From Streptomyces sp. TP-A0356 (GTDB lineage Bacteria; Actinomycetota; Actinomycetes; Streptomycetales; Streptomycetaceae), in the NCBI RefSeq assembly GCF_001417775.1, contig NZ_BBZJ01000023.1, positions 186,001 to 250,000 on the forward strand: DNA of 64,000 nt, read 5' to 3'. This document shows positions 34,902-43,467 of this stretch, in pieces (the stretch's first letter is position 1; every line of letters begins with the position of its first letter). The translations under genes were made by a program, and so were the position numbers. A model generated the notes under the pieces. The model saw nothing but the letters and a program-made list of their open reading frames with translations, had not been told where the DNA came from and ran no database searches.

Positions 34902-35750
34902 TCAGCCCCGGTCGGCCGTGGCCCGCAGTGCGATGCGGTCCTCGCCCGCGTACACGTTCATCGAGCTGCCCCGTAGGAAGCCCACCAGGGTCAGCCCGGT
35001 CTCCACGGCCAGGTCCACGGCCAGTGACGAGGGCGCCGAGACCGCCGCCAGCACCGGGATGCCCGCCATCACGGCCTTCTGCGCGAGCTCGAAGGAGGCC
35101 CGGCCCGACACCAGCAGGATCGTGCGGGACAGCGGCAGGTGGCCGTTCTGGAGGGCACGGCCGACCAGCTTGTCGACCGCGTTGTGCCGGCCCACGTCCT
35201 CCCGTACGTCGAGCAGCTCGCCGTCCTCGGCGAACAGGGCCGCGGCGTGCAGTCCGCCGGTCCGGTCGAAGACCCGCTGGGCCGCCCGCAGCCGGTCGGG
35301 CAGGCGCGCGAGCAGCTCGGGCTCGACCCGGACCGGGGGAGTGTCCGCGATGGGCCAGCGCGCCGTCGTCCGGACCGCGTCCAGGCTCGCCTTGCCACAC
35401 AGCCCGCACGACGAGGTCGTGTAGACGTTGCGCTCCAGCGTGATGTCGGGGATCGCCACGTCCCGCGCGGTCTTCACGTCCACGACGTTGTACGTGTTCG
35501 AGCCGTCCACCGTGGCCCCCGCGCAGTACACGATGTTCTGCAGGTCCTGCCGCTCGGCCAGCACGCCCTCGCTGACCAGGAACCCGGCGGCGAGCGCGAA
35601 GTCGTCGCCGGGCGTGCGCATGGTGATCGCGAGGGGCTTGCCGTTGAGCCTGATCTCCAGGGGCTCCTCGGCGACGAGCGTGTCCGGCCGGCTGGAGACC
35701 GCCCCCTGCCGGATGCGGATCACCTTGCGTCGTTCCGTGACTCGTCCCAT
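34902..35750 (-). CDS. fdhD: Formate dehydrogenase accessory sulfurtransferase FdhD
   Basis: The 282-residue protein has the FdhD signature: the catalytic CxxC in TSSCGLCGKASLDAV, TPGDDFALAAGFLVSEGVL, and the cofactor-binding DVGRHNAVDKLVG and VSGRASFELAQKA. FdhD transfers sulfur from IscS to the molybdenum or tungsten cofactor of formate dehydrogenase. No formate dehydrogenase gene is in view, but an oxalate/formate-type antiporter lies divergently upstream, which fits a formate-related locus. A 37-residue frame ends seven bases before its start. Confidence 0.95.
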   Translation of the reverse strand: MGRVTERRKVIRIRQGAVSSRPDTLVAEEPLEIRLNGKPLAITMRTPGDDFALAAGFLVSEGVLAERQDLQNIVYCAGATVDGSNTYNVVDVKTARDVAIPDITLERNVYTTSSCGLCGKASLDAVRTTARWPIADTPPVRVEPELLARLPDRLRAAQRVFDRTGGLHAAALFAEDGELLDVREDVGRHNAVDKLVGRALQNGHLPLSRTILLVSGRASFELAQKAVMAGIPVLAAVSAPSSLAVDLAVETGLTLVGFLRGSSMNVYAGEDRIALRATADRG

Positions 35751-35757
35751 GTCCTGA

Positions 35758-35871
35758 TCAGCCCCGGTTCTGTACGTGCTGGCAGCCGAAACGGCCCTTG
35801 CTGCGGAGGTTGCCGAGGGTCACCGGTTCCTGGTGCGGCAAGGTGACCTTCACCATCTCATTGTCCGGCAT
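35758..35871 (-). CDS. Possible small protein upstream of fdhD (37 residues)
   Basis: A frame from ATG 35871 to TGA 35758 would encode 37 residues (MPDNEMVKVTLPHQEPVTLG then NLRSKGRFGCQHVQNRG). It is seven bases upstream of fdhD, in operon-like spacing. No clear ribosome binding site precedes it; an internal ATG at the sixth codon is an alternative. I do not recognise it. It could also be part of the fdhD leader. Confidence 0.35.
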   Translation of the reverse strand: MPDNEMVKVTLPHQEPVTLGNLRSKGRFGCQHVQNRG

Positions 35872-35965
35872 GCGTGCCGAGCGAAGTGGCGGCCCACCGC
35901 CGCGGACGCGGACCGTGGTGGTCCGCGTCCGCGCCGACGCGTCCCAGGTACCCGCCGCGCGCAGA

Positions 35966-36034
35966 CCGAACCGCGTACCGGCCGTGGACCGAACCGCGTA
36001 CCGGCCGTGGACCGAACCCCGTACCGGCCGTGGA
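35966..36034. repeat. 23-bp tandem repeat between fdhD and the transporter gene
   Basis: Three consecutive 23-bp units starting CCGAACCGCGTACCGGCCGT (35966-35988, 35989-36011, 36012-36034; the third has one change), followed by degenerate CGTACCGGCC copies to about 36064. The period is not a multiple of three and no gene covers it. The repeat lies upstream of the transporter start and may include protein-binding sites. Confidence 0.85.
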
Positions 36035-36156
36035 CCGGCTGCGTACCGGCCCCGTACCGGCCGGAACGACCGTTCGGCGCACCCCGGATACCGCTCACCG
36101 CATCCCGACGACCCGGTGGTTCTCAACTGCCTTGTGGGCCCCTACCGTTCGGGATC

Positions 36157-37482
36157 ATGAGCCCTCCTGTCGCACCCCCGGGATGGAGCCGTTGGCTGGT
36201 CCCGCCCGCCGCTCTGTCCGTCCACCTCTCCATCGGTCAGGCCTACGCCTGGAGTGTGTTCAAGCCACCCCTCGAATCCGCCCTCCACCTCAGTGGCACA
36301 CAGAGCGCGCTGCCCTTCCAGCTCGGCATCGTGATGCTCGGTCTGTCCGCCGCGTTCGGCGGCACGCTCGTGGAGCGCAACGGGCCGCGCTGGGCCATGA
36401 CCGTGGCCCTGATCTGCTTCTCCTCCGGCTTCCTGCTCTCCGCGCTCGGCGCCGCGAGCAAGCAGTACTGGCTGATCGTCCTCGGCTACGGCTTCGTCGG
36501 CGGTATCGGTCTCGGCATCGGCTACATCTCACCCGTCTCCACCCTGATCAAGTGGTTCCCGGACCGGCCCGGCATGGCCACCGGCATCGCCATCATGGGC
36601 TTCGGCGGCGGCGCGCTCATCGCCTCGCCCTGGTCGGCACAGATGCTGCAGTCGTTCGGTTCCGGCCACTCCGGGATCGCCCTCGCCTTCCTGGTGCACG
36701 GACTGTCGTACGCCGTCTTCATGTCGCTCGGCGTGCTCCTGGTGCGGGTGCCGCGCGACGAGAAGCCGGTCGCGTCCGGGCCGAGCGCCTTCGAGGGCGT
36801 GCAGGTCTCCGCCCGCAATGCGGTGCGGACCCCGCAGTTCTGGTGCCTGTGGGTCGTGCTCTGCATGAACGTGACGGCCGGCATCGGCATCCTGGAGAAG
36901 GCCGCCCCGATGATCACGGACTTCTTCGCGGGCACGTCCACGCCGGTGTCCCTCTCCGCGGCCGCGGGCTTCGTGGCACTGCTGTCGGCGGCCAACATGG
37001 CGGGCCGCATCGGCTGGTCCTCGACCTCCGACCTGATCGGGCGCAAGAACATCTACCGCGTCTATCTCGGCGCCGGCGCGCTCATGTATCTGGTCATCGC
37101 GTCGTTCGGCGACTCGTCCAAGCCGCTGTTCATCCTGTGCGCCCTGGTGATCCTGTCCTTCTACGGCGGCGGCTTCGCGACGATTCCCGCGTATCTGAAG
37201 GACCTCTTCGGCGCGTACCAGGTCGGCGCGATCCACGGTCGGCTGCTCACCGCCTGGTCGACCGCCGGTGTCCTCGGCCCGCTGATCGTCAACTGGATCG
37301 CCGACCACCAGAAGGGGGCCGGCAAGCACGGGGCGTCCCTCTACGGACTGTCCTTCATGATCATGATCGGGCTGCTCGTCATCGGATTCGTGGCCAACGA
37401 ACTGGTACGGCCCGTCCACCCCCGCCACCACATCCCCGCACCGAAGGAGGCCGCCGATGGCCGGCGAGAGCAGCCCGCCTGA
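36157..37482 (+). CDS. OFA-family MFS transporter (oxalate/formate antiporter type)
   Basis: The 441-residue protein has 12 predicted helices and OFA features: LSIGQAYAWSVFKPPLESAL in helix 1, NGPRWAMTVAL, GGIGLGIGYISPVSTLIKWF, then a second half with AANMAGRIGWSSTSDLIGRK and LLTAWSTAGVLGPLIVNWIA. The family exchanges oxalate, formate and other small acids. The ATG 36157 starts the conserved part; the upstream extension is repeat-derived shadow sequence. Its end overlaps the start of a 42-residue small subunit gene by 26 bases. Divergence from fdhD supports a role in formate or oxalate traffic. Confidence 0.9.
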   Translation: MSPPVAPPGWSRWLVPPAALSVHLSIGQAYAWSVFKPPLESALHLSGTQSALPFQLGIVMLGLSAAFGGTLVERNGPRWAMTVALICFSSGFLLSALGAASKQYWLIVLGYGFVGGIGLGIGYISPVSTLIKWFPDRPGMATGIAIMGFGGGALIASPWSAQMLQSFGSGHSGIALAFLVHGLSYAVFMSLGVLLVRVPRDEKPVASGPSAFEGVQVSARNAVRTPQFWCLWVVLCMNVTAGIGILEKAAPMITDFFAGTSTPVSLSAAAGFVALLSAANMAGRIGWSSTSDLIGRKNIYRVYLGAGALMYLVIASFGDSSKPLFILCALVILSFYGGGFATIPAYLKDLFGAYQVGAIHGRLLTAWSTAGVLGPLIVNWIADHQKGAGKHGASLYGLSFMIMIGLLVIGFVANELVRPVHPRHHIPAPKEAADGRREQPA

Positions 37483-37585
37483 CCGGCGCGCACTGATCGT
37501 CCTCGCCTGGCTCTGGGTGGGGGCGCCGCTGGGCTACGGCCTCTACGAGCTCGTACTGAAGGCCGAACAGCTCTTCACCGGGTGA
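37457..37585 (+). CDS. MFS transporter small subunit (single-pass)
   Basis: The 42-residue product (MAGESSPPDRRALIVLAWLW continuing VGAPLGYGLYELVLKAEQ) has one transmembrane helix and matches the tiny partner proteins found behind OFA transporters in Streptomyces. GAAGGAGG precedes ATG 37457, which lies inside the transporter's 3' end, so the two are translationally coupled. It probably stabilises or regulates the transporter. Confidence 0.8.
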   Translation: MAGESSPPDRRALIVLAWLWVGAPLGYGLYELVLKAEQLFTG

Positions 37586-37745
37586 GACTCGGACGGCCGT
37601 ACGGGAGATGGTCGGGCGTCCGAGGGTCTGCGCGAAGCCGACAACACGGGCGTCCCATTCCTGTCGCTTCACCTGCCGTCGTACCCATGGGTCACTGATC
37701 AGACTGGTGGATCCCGCTACCCAAGGCAACGAGGGGGATCCACCC

Positions 37746-38693
37746 ATGCACGGCTCGCGCATCGCCGCCGTCGGCCACTACCAGCCCGCCCAGGTCCTCA
37801 CCAACGAGGACCTGGCGGCCATGGTCGACACCAGCGACGAGTGGATCAGGACCCGGGTGGGCATCCGGACACGCCATGTCGCCGGGCCCGACGAGCCCGT
37901 CGACGAGCTGGCCGCGCACGCCGCCGCCAAGGCGCTCGCCGCGGCGGGCCTGGCACCCGGCGACATCGACCTGGTGGTGGTCGCCACCTCCACGGCCGTC
38001 GACCGCTCGCCCAACACGGCCGCCCGGGTCGCGGCCAGGCTCGGCATCCCGGGGCCCGCCGCCATGGACGTCAACGTCGTCTGCGCCGGTTTCACGCACG
38101 CGCTCGCCACCGCCGACCACGCCGTGCGCGCGGGCGCGGCGACACGGGCGCTCGTCATCGGCGCCGACAAGATGTCCGACGTGACGGACTGGAGCGACCG
38201 TACGACCTGCGTGCTGGTCGGGGACGGCGCCGGGGCCGCCGTCGTCGAGGCGTGCCCTCCCGGTCACGAACCCGGGATCGGGGCCGTGCTGTGGGGCTCG
38301 GTGCCCGAGATGGGGCACGCGGTGCGCATCGAGGGCACGCCTCCGCGATTCGCGCAGGAGGGGCAGAGCGTCTACCGGTGGGCGACCACCCAGTTGCCGC
38401 CCATCGCACGCAGGGTCTGCGAGCGGGCCGGGATCGCGCCCGAGGACCTCGACGCCGTCGTGCTCCACCAGGCGAACCTGCGCATCATCGAGCCGCTGGC
38501 GGAGAAGCTCGGCGCCGTGAACGCGGTCGTCGCCCGCGATGTCGCCGAGTCCGGGAACACCTCGGCGGCGAGCATCCCGCTCGCGTTGTCGAAGCTCGTG
38601 GAACGCGGGGAGATCTCGGGCGGCGACCGCGTACTGCTCTTCGGCTTCGGCGGGAACCTGTCGTACGCCGGGCAGGTCGTCCGGTGTCCTTGA
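37746..38693 (+). CDS. 3-oxoacyl-ACP synthase III family protein (FabH-like)
   Basis: The 315-residue protein has the full Cys-His-Asn triad of KAS III: Cys113 in VNVVCAGFTHALA, His in VVLHQANLRI and Asn in SGNTSAASIPLAL, plus the C-terminal FGFGGNLSYAGQVV. ATG 37746 follows GAGGGGGAT. It condenses acyl-CoA with malonyl-ACP or makes related products. It stands alone with no ACP, FabD or FabF gene beside it, so it is probably not the primary FabH but a paralogue used in a secondary pathway. Confidence 0.92.
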   Translation: MHGSRIAAVGHYQPAQVLTNEDLAAMVDTSDEWIRTRVGIRTRHVAGPDEPVDELAAHAAAKALAAAGLAPGDIDLVVVATSTAVDRSPNTAARVAARLGIPGPAAMDVNVVCAGFTHALATADHAVRAGAATRALVIGADKMSDVTDWSDRTTCVLVGDGAGAAVVEACPPGHEPGIGAVLWGSVPEMGHAVRIEGTPPRFAQEGQSVYRWATTQLPPIARRVCERAGIAPEDLDAVVLHQANLRIIEPLAEKLGAVNAVVARDVAESGNTSAASIPLALSKLVERGEISGGDRVLLFGFGGNLSYAGQVVRCP

Positions 38694-38978
38694 GCTGCCG
38701 TCTCGAGCGGCCACACGAGGGGCCCCGCTGCTCGAACTCATGAGGCCGACCAGCTCCTACCGCCCGTACGCCGCGGTCGCACCCCGCACGAACAGACGTC
38801 CTGAGCCACTGGAAGCGAAGCGTGACGTCACTCATAGTTGAGGTGAGGTTACTTTCCGACGCGGGGGCGTCTCGCTAGCGTCCTCATCACGACGTCCGCG
38901 TACGGTCCCTGCGATCACCTACGCGGACGAGCCATGCACTTCCCGCCCCCGACTGTGCACCGAGAGCGGAGCAACCGA

Positions 38979-40520
38979 ATGGCACCCACCCTCACCCTCA
39001 AGTCAGGTACGTCCTGGGCCGACGCCTGGCGGCGCTGCCTCGCTGTCGCCCCCGAGGCGTTCCGGGACGACCGTGTCCTCAACCTCTGGGACTCCTCCTG
39101 GCAGCCGGACGGCCGGGCGCTGCCCGCCACCAGCCCGGTCGACGGAGGCCCCATCGCGGGGCCGCCACGCGTCGGCCGGGAGACCGCCCGGCGCGCCGTG
39201 CGGGCAGCGCTGGACCAGCACCGCGCCTGGCGCCAGGTGCCTCTGGCCGAGCGCCGTGCCCGGGTCGCCGCGACCCTCGACGCCCTCGCCGAACACCGTG
39301 ACCTGCTCGCCCTCCTCCTCGTCTGGGAGATCGGCAAGCCCTGGCGGCTCGCCCGGGCCGACGTGGACCGGGCGATCGACGGCGTGCGCTGGTACGTCGA
39401 CGGAATCGAACCGATGATGGGCGACCGGTCCCCGCTGGACCGCCCGGTCTCCAACATCGCCAGCTGGAACTACCCGATGAGCGTCCTGGTCCACGCGATG
39501 CTGGTCCAGGCCCTGGCCGGCAACGCGGTCATCGCGAAGACCCCGACCGACGGCGGCGTGGCGTGCCTCACCCTGGCCTGTGCGCTCGCCGCGCGCGAGG
39601 GGATCCCCGTCACCCTCGTCAGCGGCAGCGGAGGCGAGCTGTCGGAGGCGCTGGTGCGGGCGCCGGAGATCGGCTGCGTCTCCTTCGTCGGGGGCCGGGA
39701 CACGGGCGCCGCGGTGGCCACCGCCGTCGCCGACCTCGGCAAACGGCACATCCTCGAACAGGAGGGCCTCAACACCTGGGGCATCTGGAACTACACGGAC
39801 TGGGAGTCGCTCACGGCGGTCATCCCGAAGCTCTTCGACTACGGCAAACAGCGCTGCACCGCATACCCGCGCTTCGTCGTCCAGCGTTCCCTGTTCGACG
39901 AGTTCCTGGCGGCGTACCTGCCCGCCGTCCGTACACTGCGTGTCGGCCATCCGCTCGCCGTGGAGCGCCGTGACGACCCGTTCCCGGAACTGGACTTCGG
40001 CCCGTTGATCAACGCGGCCAAGGCGAAGGAACTGACCGACCAGGTCGCCGAGGCCATCGACCGGGGCGCGGTCCCACTGCACCGCGGCAAGGCGGCCGAC
40101 GCTCACTTCCTGCCCGGCCAGGACACCTCGGCCTACGTCCAGCCGGTCACGCTCCTCAGCCCACCCCGCTCCTCCCCGCTGCACCACGCGGAGCCGTTCG
40201 GCCCGGTCGACACGATCGTCCTGGTCGACACCGAGGCGGAGCTGCTGGCCGCGATGAACGCGTCGAACGGCGCGCTGGTCGCCACGCTCTCCACGGACGA
40301 CAGGGCGACGTACGACCGCCTCGCCCCGCAGATCCGCGCGTTCAAGGTGGGCCACGGCAAGCCCCGCTCCCGCGGCGACCGCGACGAACTCTTCGGCGGC
40401 TTCGGCGCGTCCTGGCGGGGCGCGTTCGTAGGCGGCGAACTCCTGGTCCGCGCGGTCACACAGGGACCCGCCGGGGAGCGACTGCCGGGCAACTTCCCGG
40501 ACTACCAGCTCATGCCATGA
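38979..40520 (+). CDS. Aldehyde dehydrogenase family protein
   Basis: The 513-residue protein has the ALDH fold with the nucleophile Cys in GKQRCTAYPRF, the general base Glu in RHILEQEGLNTWG, the Asn in SWNYPMSVLVHAML and the C-terminal FGPVDTIVLVDT. The Cys context differs from the usual GQxC, and the residue count is typical. The ATG at 38979 behind GGAGC is taken rather than the upstream ATG at 38934, which lacks a site. A perfect hairpin follows the stop. The natural aldehyde is unknown. Confidence 0.88.
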   Translation: MAPTLTLKSGTSWADAWRRCLAVAPEAFRDDRVLNLWDSSWQPDGRALPATSPVDGGPIAGPPRVGRETARRAVRAALDQHRAWRQVPLAERRARVAATLDALAEHRDLLALLLVWEIGKPWRLARADVDRAIDGVRWYVDGIEPMMGDRSPLDRPVSNIASWNYPMSVLVHAMLVQALAGNAVIAKTPTDGGVACLTLACALAAREGIPVTLVSGSGGELSEALVRAPEIGCVSFVGGRDTGAAVATAVADLGKRHILEQEGLNTWGIWNYTDWESLTAVIPKLFDYGKQRCTAYPRFVVQRSLFDEFLAAYLPAVRTLRVGHPLAVERRDDPFPELDFGPLINAAKAKELTDQVAEAIDRGAVPLHRGKAADAHFLPGQDTSAYVQPVTLLSPPRSSPLHHAEPFGPVDTIVLVDTEAELLAAMNASNGALVATLSTDDRATYDRLAPQIRAFKVGHGKPRSRGDRDELFGGFGASWRGAFVGGELLVRAVTQGPAGERLPGNFPDYQLMP

Positions 40521-40526
40521 CCATCG

Positions 40527-40563
40527 GCCGGGCGGCGCCGACGGCCCACGGGCGCCGCCCGGC
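40527..40563 (+). terminator. Terminator after the aldehyde dehydrogenase gene
   Basis: GCCGGGCGGCGCC and GGCGCCGCCCGGC form a perfect 13-bp stem around an 11-base loop, six bases after the stop. Confidence 0.85.
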
Positions 40564-40691
40564 GCTGCGAGCCCTTGCCCACCACACGCGAGCGGATCAC
40601 GCCTGACGGCGACGCACCGGTCGCCGAACGTGAGCTCACCGGCCCTGGCAACCCGTGCCCCCACCAGGGCGTGCACGGGACGGATACGCAG

Positions 40692-40721
40692 GTGAAAGCC
40701 ACTCCGAAACCTTGGTATTGT
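40692..40721 (+). promoter_or_regulatory. Candidate tRNA-Leu promoter
   Basis: GTGAAA (40692-40697) and TATTGT (40716-40721) are separated by 18 bases and lie 46 bases before the tRNA. This is a plausible vegetative promoter, though the -35 box is weak. Confidence 0.4.
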
Positions 40722-40767
40722 TGTCCCTGTCGCCGCGGGGAGGACTCCGCCGGGCGACAGACACCTG

Positions 40768-40852
40768 GTCCGGGTGGCGGAATGGCAGACGCGCTAGCTT
40801 GAGGTGCTAGTGCCCTTTATCGGGCGTGGGGGTTCAAGTCCCCCCTCGGACA
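40768..40852 (+). tRNA. tRNA-Leu, anticodon GAG
   Basis: The 85-nt sequence has the acceptor stem GTCCGGG paired with CTCGGAC (one G-U), an anticodon arm CTAGC-TTGAGGT-GCTAG giving anticodon GAG (reads CUC), a long variable arm (TGCCCTTTATCGGGC region) as expected for Leu, and a T arm with GGTTCAAGTC. CCA is not encoded. The 3' half is the likely attachment site of the element that follows, because a recombinase gene runs into it from the other strand. Confidence 0.95.
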
Positions 40853-41851
40853 CAACGATTGACGATACGGTGACGAGGGCCTCGACCTTACGGTCGCGGT
40901 CCTCGTTGCGTGTTCGTAGCTGATGGTGATGCCCAGGGCGTCGTAGAGCGGACCTTTCTTGTCGGCGGCTGCGGTCTGGATGCGCTGTGCAATATCTCCA
41001 AGACCCTCAGTGATTTCCCGGATCTGTTGCGCGTTGAGCGGGGATTGCTTCTTCCGTGTGACGGCGGGGTGCGCGTCGAGCTTCTTCTGCGCCGCGTCCT
41101 TGTCCCGCTGGGCTTCGTTGATCCACTGGGTGACGACGGCGGGGTCGGCTCCGGCGTCGAGGGCTGCCTGGTAGCGGGCGAGCCGGCGCTCGCACTCCTT
41201 GATCGCCTGGCGTGCTTGGGCCTGCTCGGGGGTCTGGGGCTCTGCGGCGCTCGCTGCGGCGCTGGCGAGGGTGAGCGCTTCGATGGTGGCGGAGAGCCGG
41301 TCCGGGGCGAAGGCCCGGGCGATCCACCGGTCCAGGGCCTGGCACACGATGTCTTCGCGCAGGTAGACGGTGCGCTGGTGGGTCAGGTCGGGGTAGAGGG
41401 CGGCCTCCTCGTCTTTGAACTCGCAGCGGTAGTAGACGCGGCTGCGGATGGTGGCGGGCTGCATCTTGCGCCCGCACAGGCTGCACCGGACCCGGCCGCG
41501 CAGAGCGTAGGGGCGCCCGCCCCGCTTCCCGGAGCGCTCCTGGCACCCCTGGTTGCGGGCACGCTGTGTGCGCACGATGTGGGCAGCATCGAAGAGATCG
41601 GGACTGATGATCGCTTCATGGGCGGGCTCGTTGGAGTGGATCCACTCGTCGGGCGGGTTGTGGGTCATGTGGGTGCGGTGGCCGAGGGTGACGTCGTCGA
41701 TGTCGAGGAGGCGTTCTTCCTTGCGTTGCTTGTTCCAGACCTCGTGACCGGTGTAGCGGGGGTTGAGGAGGATGGCGCGCACGGCGCCCTGCTGCCATGC
41801 GGTCTTCTTGCGGTGCGGATTGCGCGTGGCGTCGTGGGCGGAGGTGTCAAT
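40817..41851 (-). pseudogene. Large serine recombinase, N-terminus lost
   Basis: The frame holds the C-terminal two-thirds of a large serine recombinase: SAHDATRNPHRKKTAWQQGA, the recombinase domain end AVRAILLNPRYTGHEVW, a zinc ribbon (RVRCSLCGRKMQPATIRSRV then YYRC), a coiled coil (QARQAIKECERRLARYQAAL) and LNAQQIREITEGLGDI. The N-terminal catalytic domain with the active-site Ser is missing: the frame ends at the left end of an IS3-family element at 41852. At the 3' end the reading frame passes through the antisense of tRNA-Leu (CPRGDLNPHAR), so the last residues are encoded by the attachment site. It was probably the integrase of the island and is now inactive. Confidence 0.85.
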
Positions 41852-41873
41852 CCCCTCGCGCCGTGGAGACCTT

Positions 41874-42761
41874 TCAAGCGGCCAACTCCACGGCGGGGGC
41901 GGCTTGATGGTCTTGTTCGTAGTCGATCGGGCTCCGGTATCCGCACACGCTGTGTAGCCGACGTGTGTTGTAGAAGCCGGTGATCCAGGTGGCGATCTTC
42001 AGCCGCGCCTCGGTGCGGGTGGTGAAGGTGCGCCGGTGGACGTACTCGACCTTGAGCACGCTGTTGAACGCCTCGCTGACGGCATTGTCGAAACATGAGC
42101 CGACACGGCCCATGGACTGGGTCACGCCGAGCCGGCGGCAGGCCCGCCTGAAGCGCCGGGACTGGTATTCGCTGCCGCGGTCCGAGTGGAAGATCACGCC
42201 CCTGATGTCGCCGCCGCGGGTGGCCGCGGCCATATGCAGGGAGGCGACGACCAGCTCCGCGTCGTGGCGCTCGCCCATCGCGTAGCCGAGCAGGCGGCGC
42301 GAGAACAGATCGATCACGGTGGCCAGGTACAGCTTGCCCTCGCTGGTGACGATCTCCGTCATATCCCCGGCCCACACCTGGTCGGGAGCGGTGGCGCTGA
42401 AGTCGCGGCGCACGAAATCCGGAAACGCGGGCCGGTTTCCCGGCCTGGTCAGCCCCCGGCGCCTTCGGATCTTGCGTCCGGCCAGGCCGAGTTCGGCCAT
42501 GAGCTTGGCGACGGTGTTCACCGACACCCTCCAGCCCTGGCGCACCAGCGTGATCCAGGCCTTCGGGGAACCATACGTGCCGCCCGACTCATCGAAGATC
42601 TGCCGGATCGCGTCGGCCAGCTTCCCGCGCCGCACCTCGCGAGCGGTGACGGGCTGGTTGCGCCACTCGTAGAACCAGGACTCGCTCACACCCAGCGCAC
42701 GGCAGGTCAGGGTGTACGGAATGTCCTGCTCGGCCTTGCAGTCGCTGATCACCCCGGCCAC
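41874..42761 (-). CDS. IS3-family transposase OrfB (DDE integrase)
   Basis: The 295-residue protein has the DDE triad in WAGDMTEIVTSEGKLYLATV, VIFHSDRGSEYQS and CFDNAVSEAFNSVLKVE, followed by the ITGFYNTRRLHSVCGYRSP motif typical of IS3 OrfB. The first start codon is GTG 42761. It is in the same frame as orfA, separated from it by a single TAG, seven codons upstream. Readthrough or independent initiation could therefore produce the protein. It catalyses cut-and-paste of the element as part of an OrfAB product in related ISs. Confidence 0.92.
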   Translation of the reverse strand: MAGVISDCKAEQDIPYTLTCRALGVSESWFYEWRNQPVTAREVRRGKLADAIRQIFDESGGTYGSPKAWITLVRQGWRVSVNTVAKLMAELGLAGRKIRRRRGLTRPGNRPAFPDFVRRDFSATAPDQVWAGDMTEIVTSEGKLYLATVIDLFSRRLLGYAMGERHDAELVVASLHMAAATRGGDIRGVIFHSDRGSEYQSRRFRRACRRLGVTQSMGRVGSCFDNAVSEAFNSVLKVEYVHRRTFTTRTEARLKIATWITGFYNTRRLHSVCGYRSPIDYEQDHQAAPAVELAA

Positions 42762-42782
42762 CTTGGGCCGGGTCCGCCGCAG

Positions 42783-43133
42783 CTACTTCACCCACAAGGC
42801 CATGCAGCGTTTGAAGACGTCACGTTCCATCTCCAGCTCGCGTATCCGCTTGTTCTTCTCGCTCATCTCCCGCCGCAGCCGCTCCAGCTCGGCGCGCTCG
42901 GTGTCCCGCAGCCGGTCGCCCGAGGCAGCGGGCGCGGGCCGGTCGGAGGATGCCGAGCCGTTGCGCCGCCACCGCGACACCCAGCTGTGCAGCGTCCCGG
43001 AGTGGACACCGAGCTCCTCGGCGACCTCCGGGATCGGCCTGCCCGTCTCGATCACAATGCGTACAGCGCCCTCATGGAACTCAGGCGTGTACGTCCGTTG
43101 CTTGGACCCCATGAACCTCAACTTCCCCTGCAT
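42783..43133 (-). CDS. IS3-family transposase OrfA (helix-turn-helix)
   Basis: The 116-residue protein has the terminal-repeat-binding helix-turn-helix (KQRTYTPEFHEGAVRIVIET, VAEELGVHSGTLHSWVSRWR) and a leucine-zipper-like coiled coil (ELERLRREMSEKNKRIRELE). It ends in TAG followed in the same frame by orfB. This contrasts with the usual minus-one frameshift between orfA and orfB. Confidence 0.92.
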   Translation of the reverse strand: MQGKLRFMGSKQRTYTPEFHEGAVRIVIETGRPIPEVAEELGVHSGTLHSWVSRWRRNGSASSDRPAPAASGDRLRDTERAELERLRREMSEKNKRIRELEMERDVFKRCMALWVK

Positions 43134-43329
43134 TCACGGACTCCACGCCACGAGGGGAGGGACAGTCCGGTAGCGGTCACAGGCGTCGACGGCCTCGCGC
43201 CGGGAGGCCGACAGATGTTCCCGCTCGGCCTGGGCGGTCATCTCGGCGGCGACCCGGGTAGCGTGGCCAGAGAGGATCGCGCTGGGTGCCCACCACGACG
43301 CGGACCTGGTCGTGGCCGCACTGAACATG

Positions 43330-43467
43330 GATCGTCTCCTGAGCGAGATCGTCGGCTGACTGAGGATCGGCACTCAGGCGGGCGACGTAGCGCAGTACTT
43401 TTTCGTGCAGGGTACGGATGAAACGTTCAACGGCGTCTGCATCGCCGCTCCGGAGCGCTGAAGTCAT
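43330..43467 (-). pseudogene. ECF sigma factor N-terminal stub
   Basis: The minus-strand frame from ATG 43467 reads MTSALRSGDADAVERFIRTL then HEKVLRYVARLSADPQSADD and LAQETI, which is the beginning of sigma region 2 of an ECF sigma factor. Homology stops at about 43330 and the frame goes on with unrelated sequence. Region 2 is incomplete and region 4 is absent. The stretch 43159-43635 otherwise contains only shadow frames and fragments without a recognisable gene. Confidence 0.6.

Larger units (their letters stand above)
41852..43158 (-). mobile_element. IS3-family insertion sequence
   Basis: The element is bounded by imperfect terminal inverted repeats: TCCCCTCGCGCCGTGGAGAC at 41852 and the inverse of TCCCCTCGTGGCGTGGAGTC ending at 43158. 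It contains orfA and orfB. The three bases outside the ends differ (CAA and GGG), so there is no target duplication; the flanks were probably rearranged after insertion. It removed the 5' part of the recombinase gene. Confidence 0.85.

Noticed and set aside
39003..40676. A 557-codon minus-strand frame across the aldehyde dehydrogenase
   Set aside because: Shadow of the ALDH gene; it contains no domain and overlaps the terminator.
43134..43373. A 79-codon minus-strand frame next to the IS3 element
   Set aside because: It overlaps the IS end and the ECF remnant, has no recognisable motif and no ribosome binding site.
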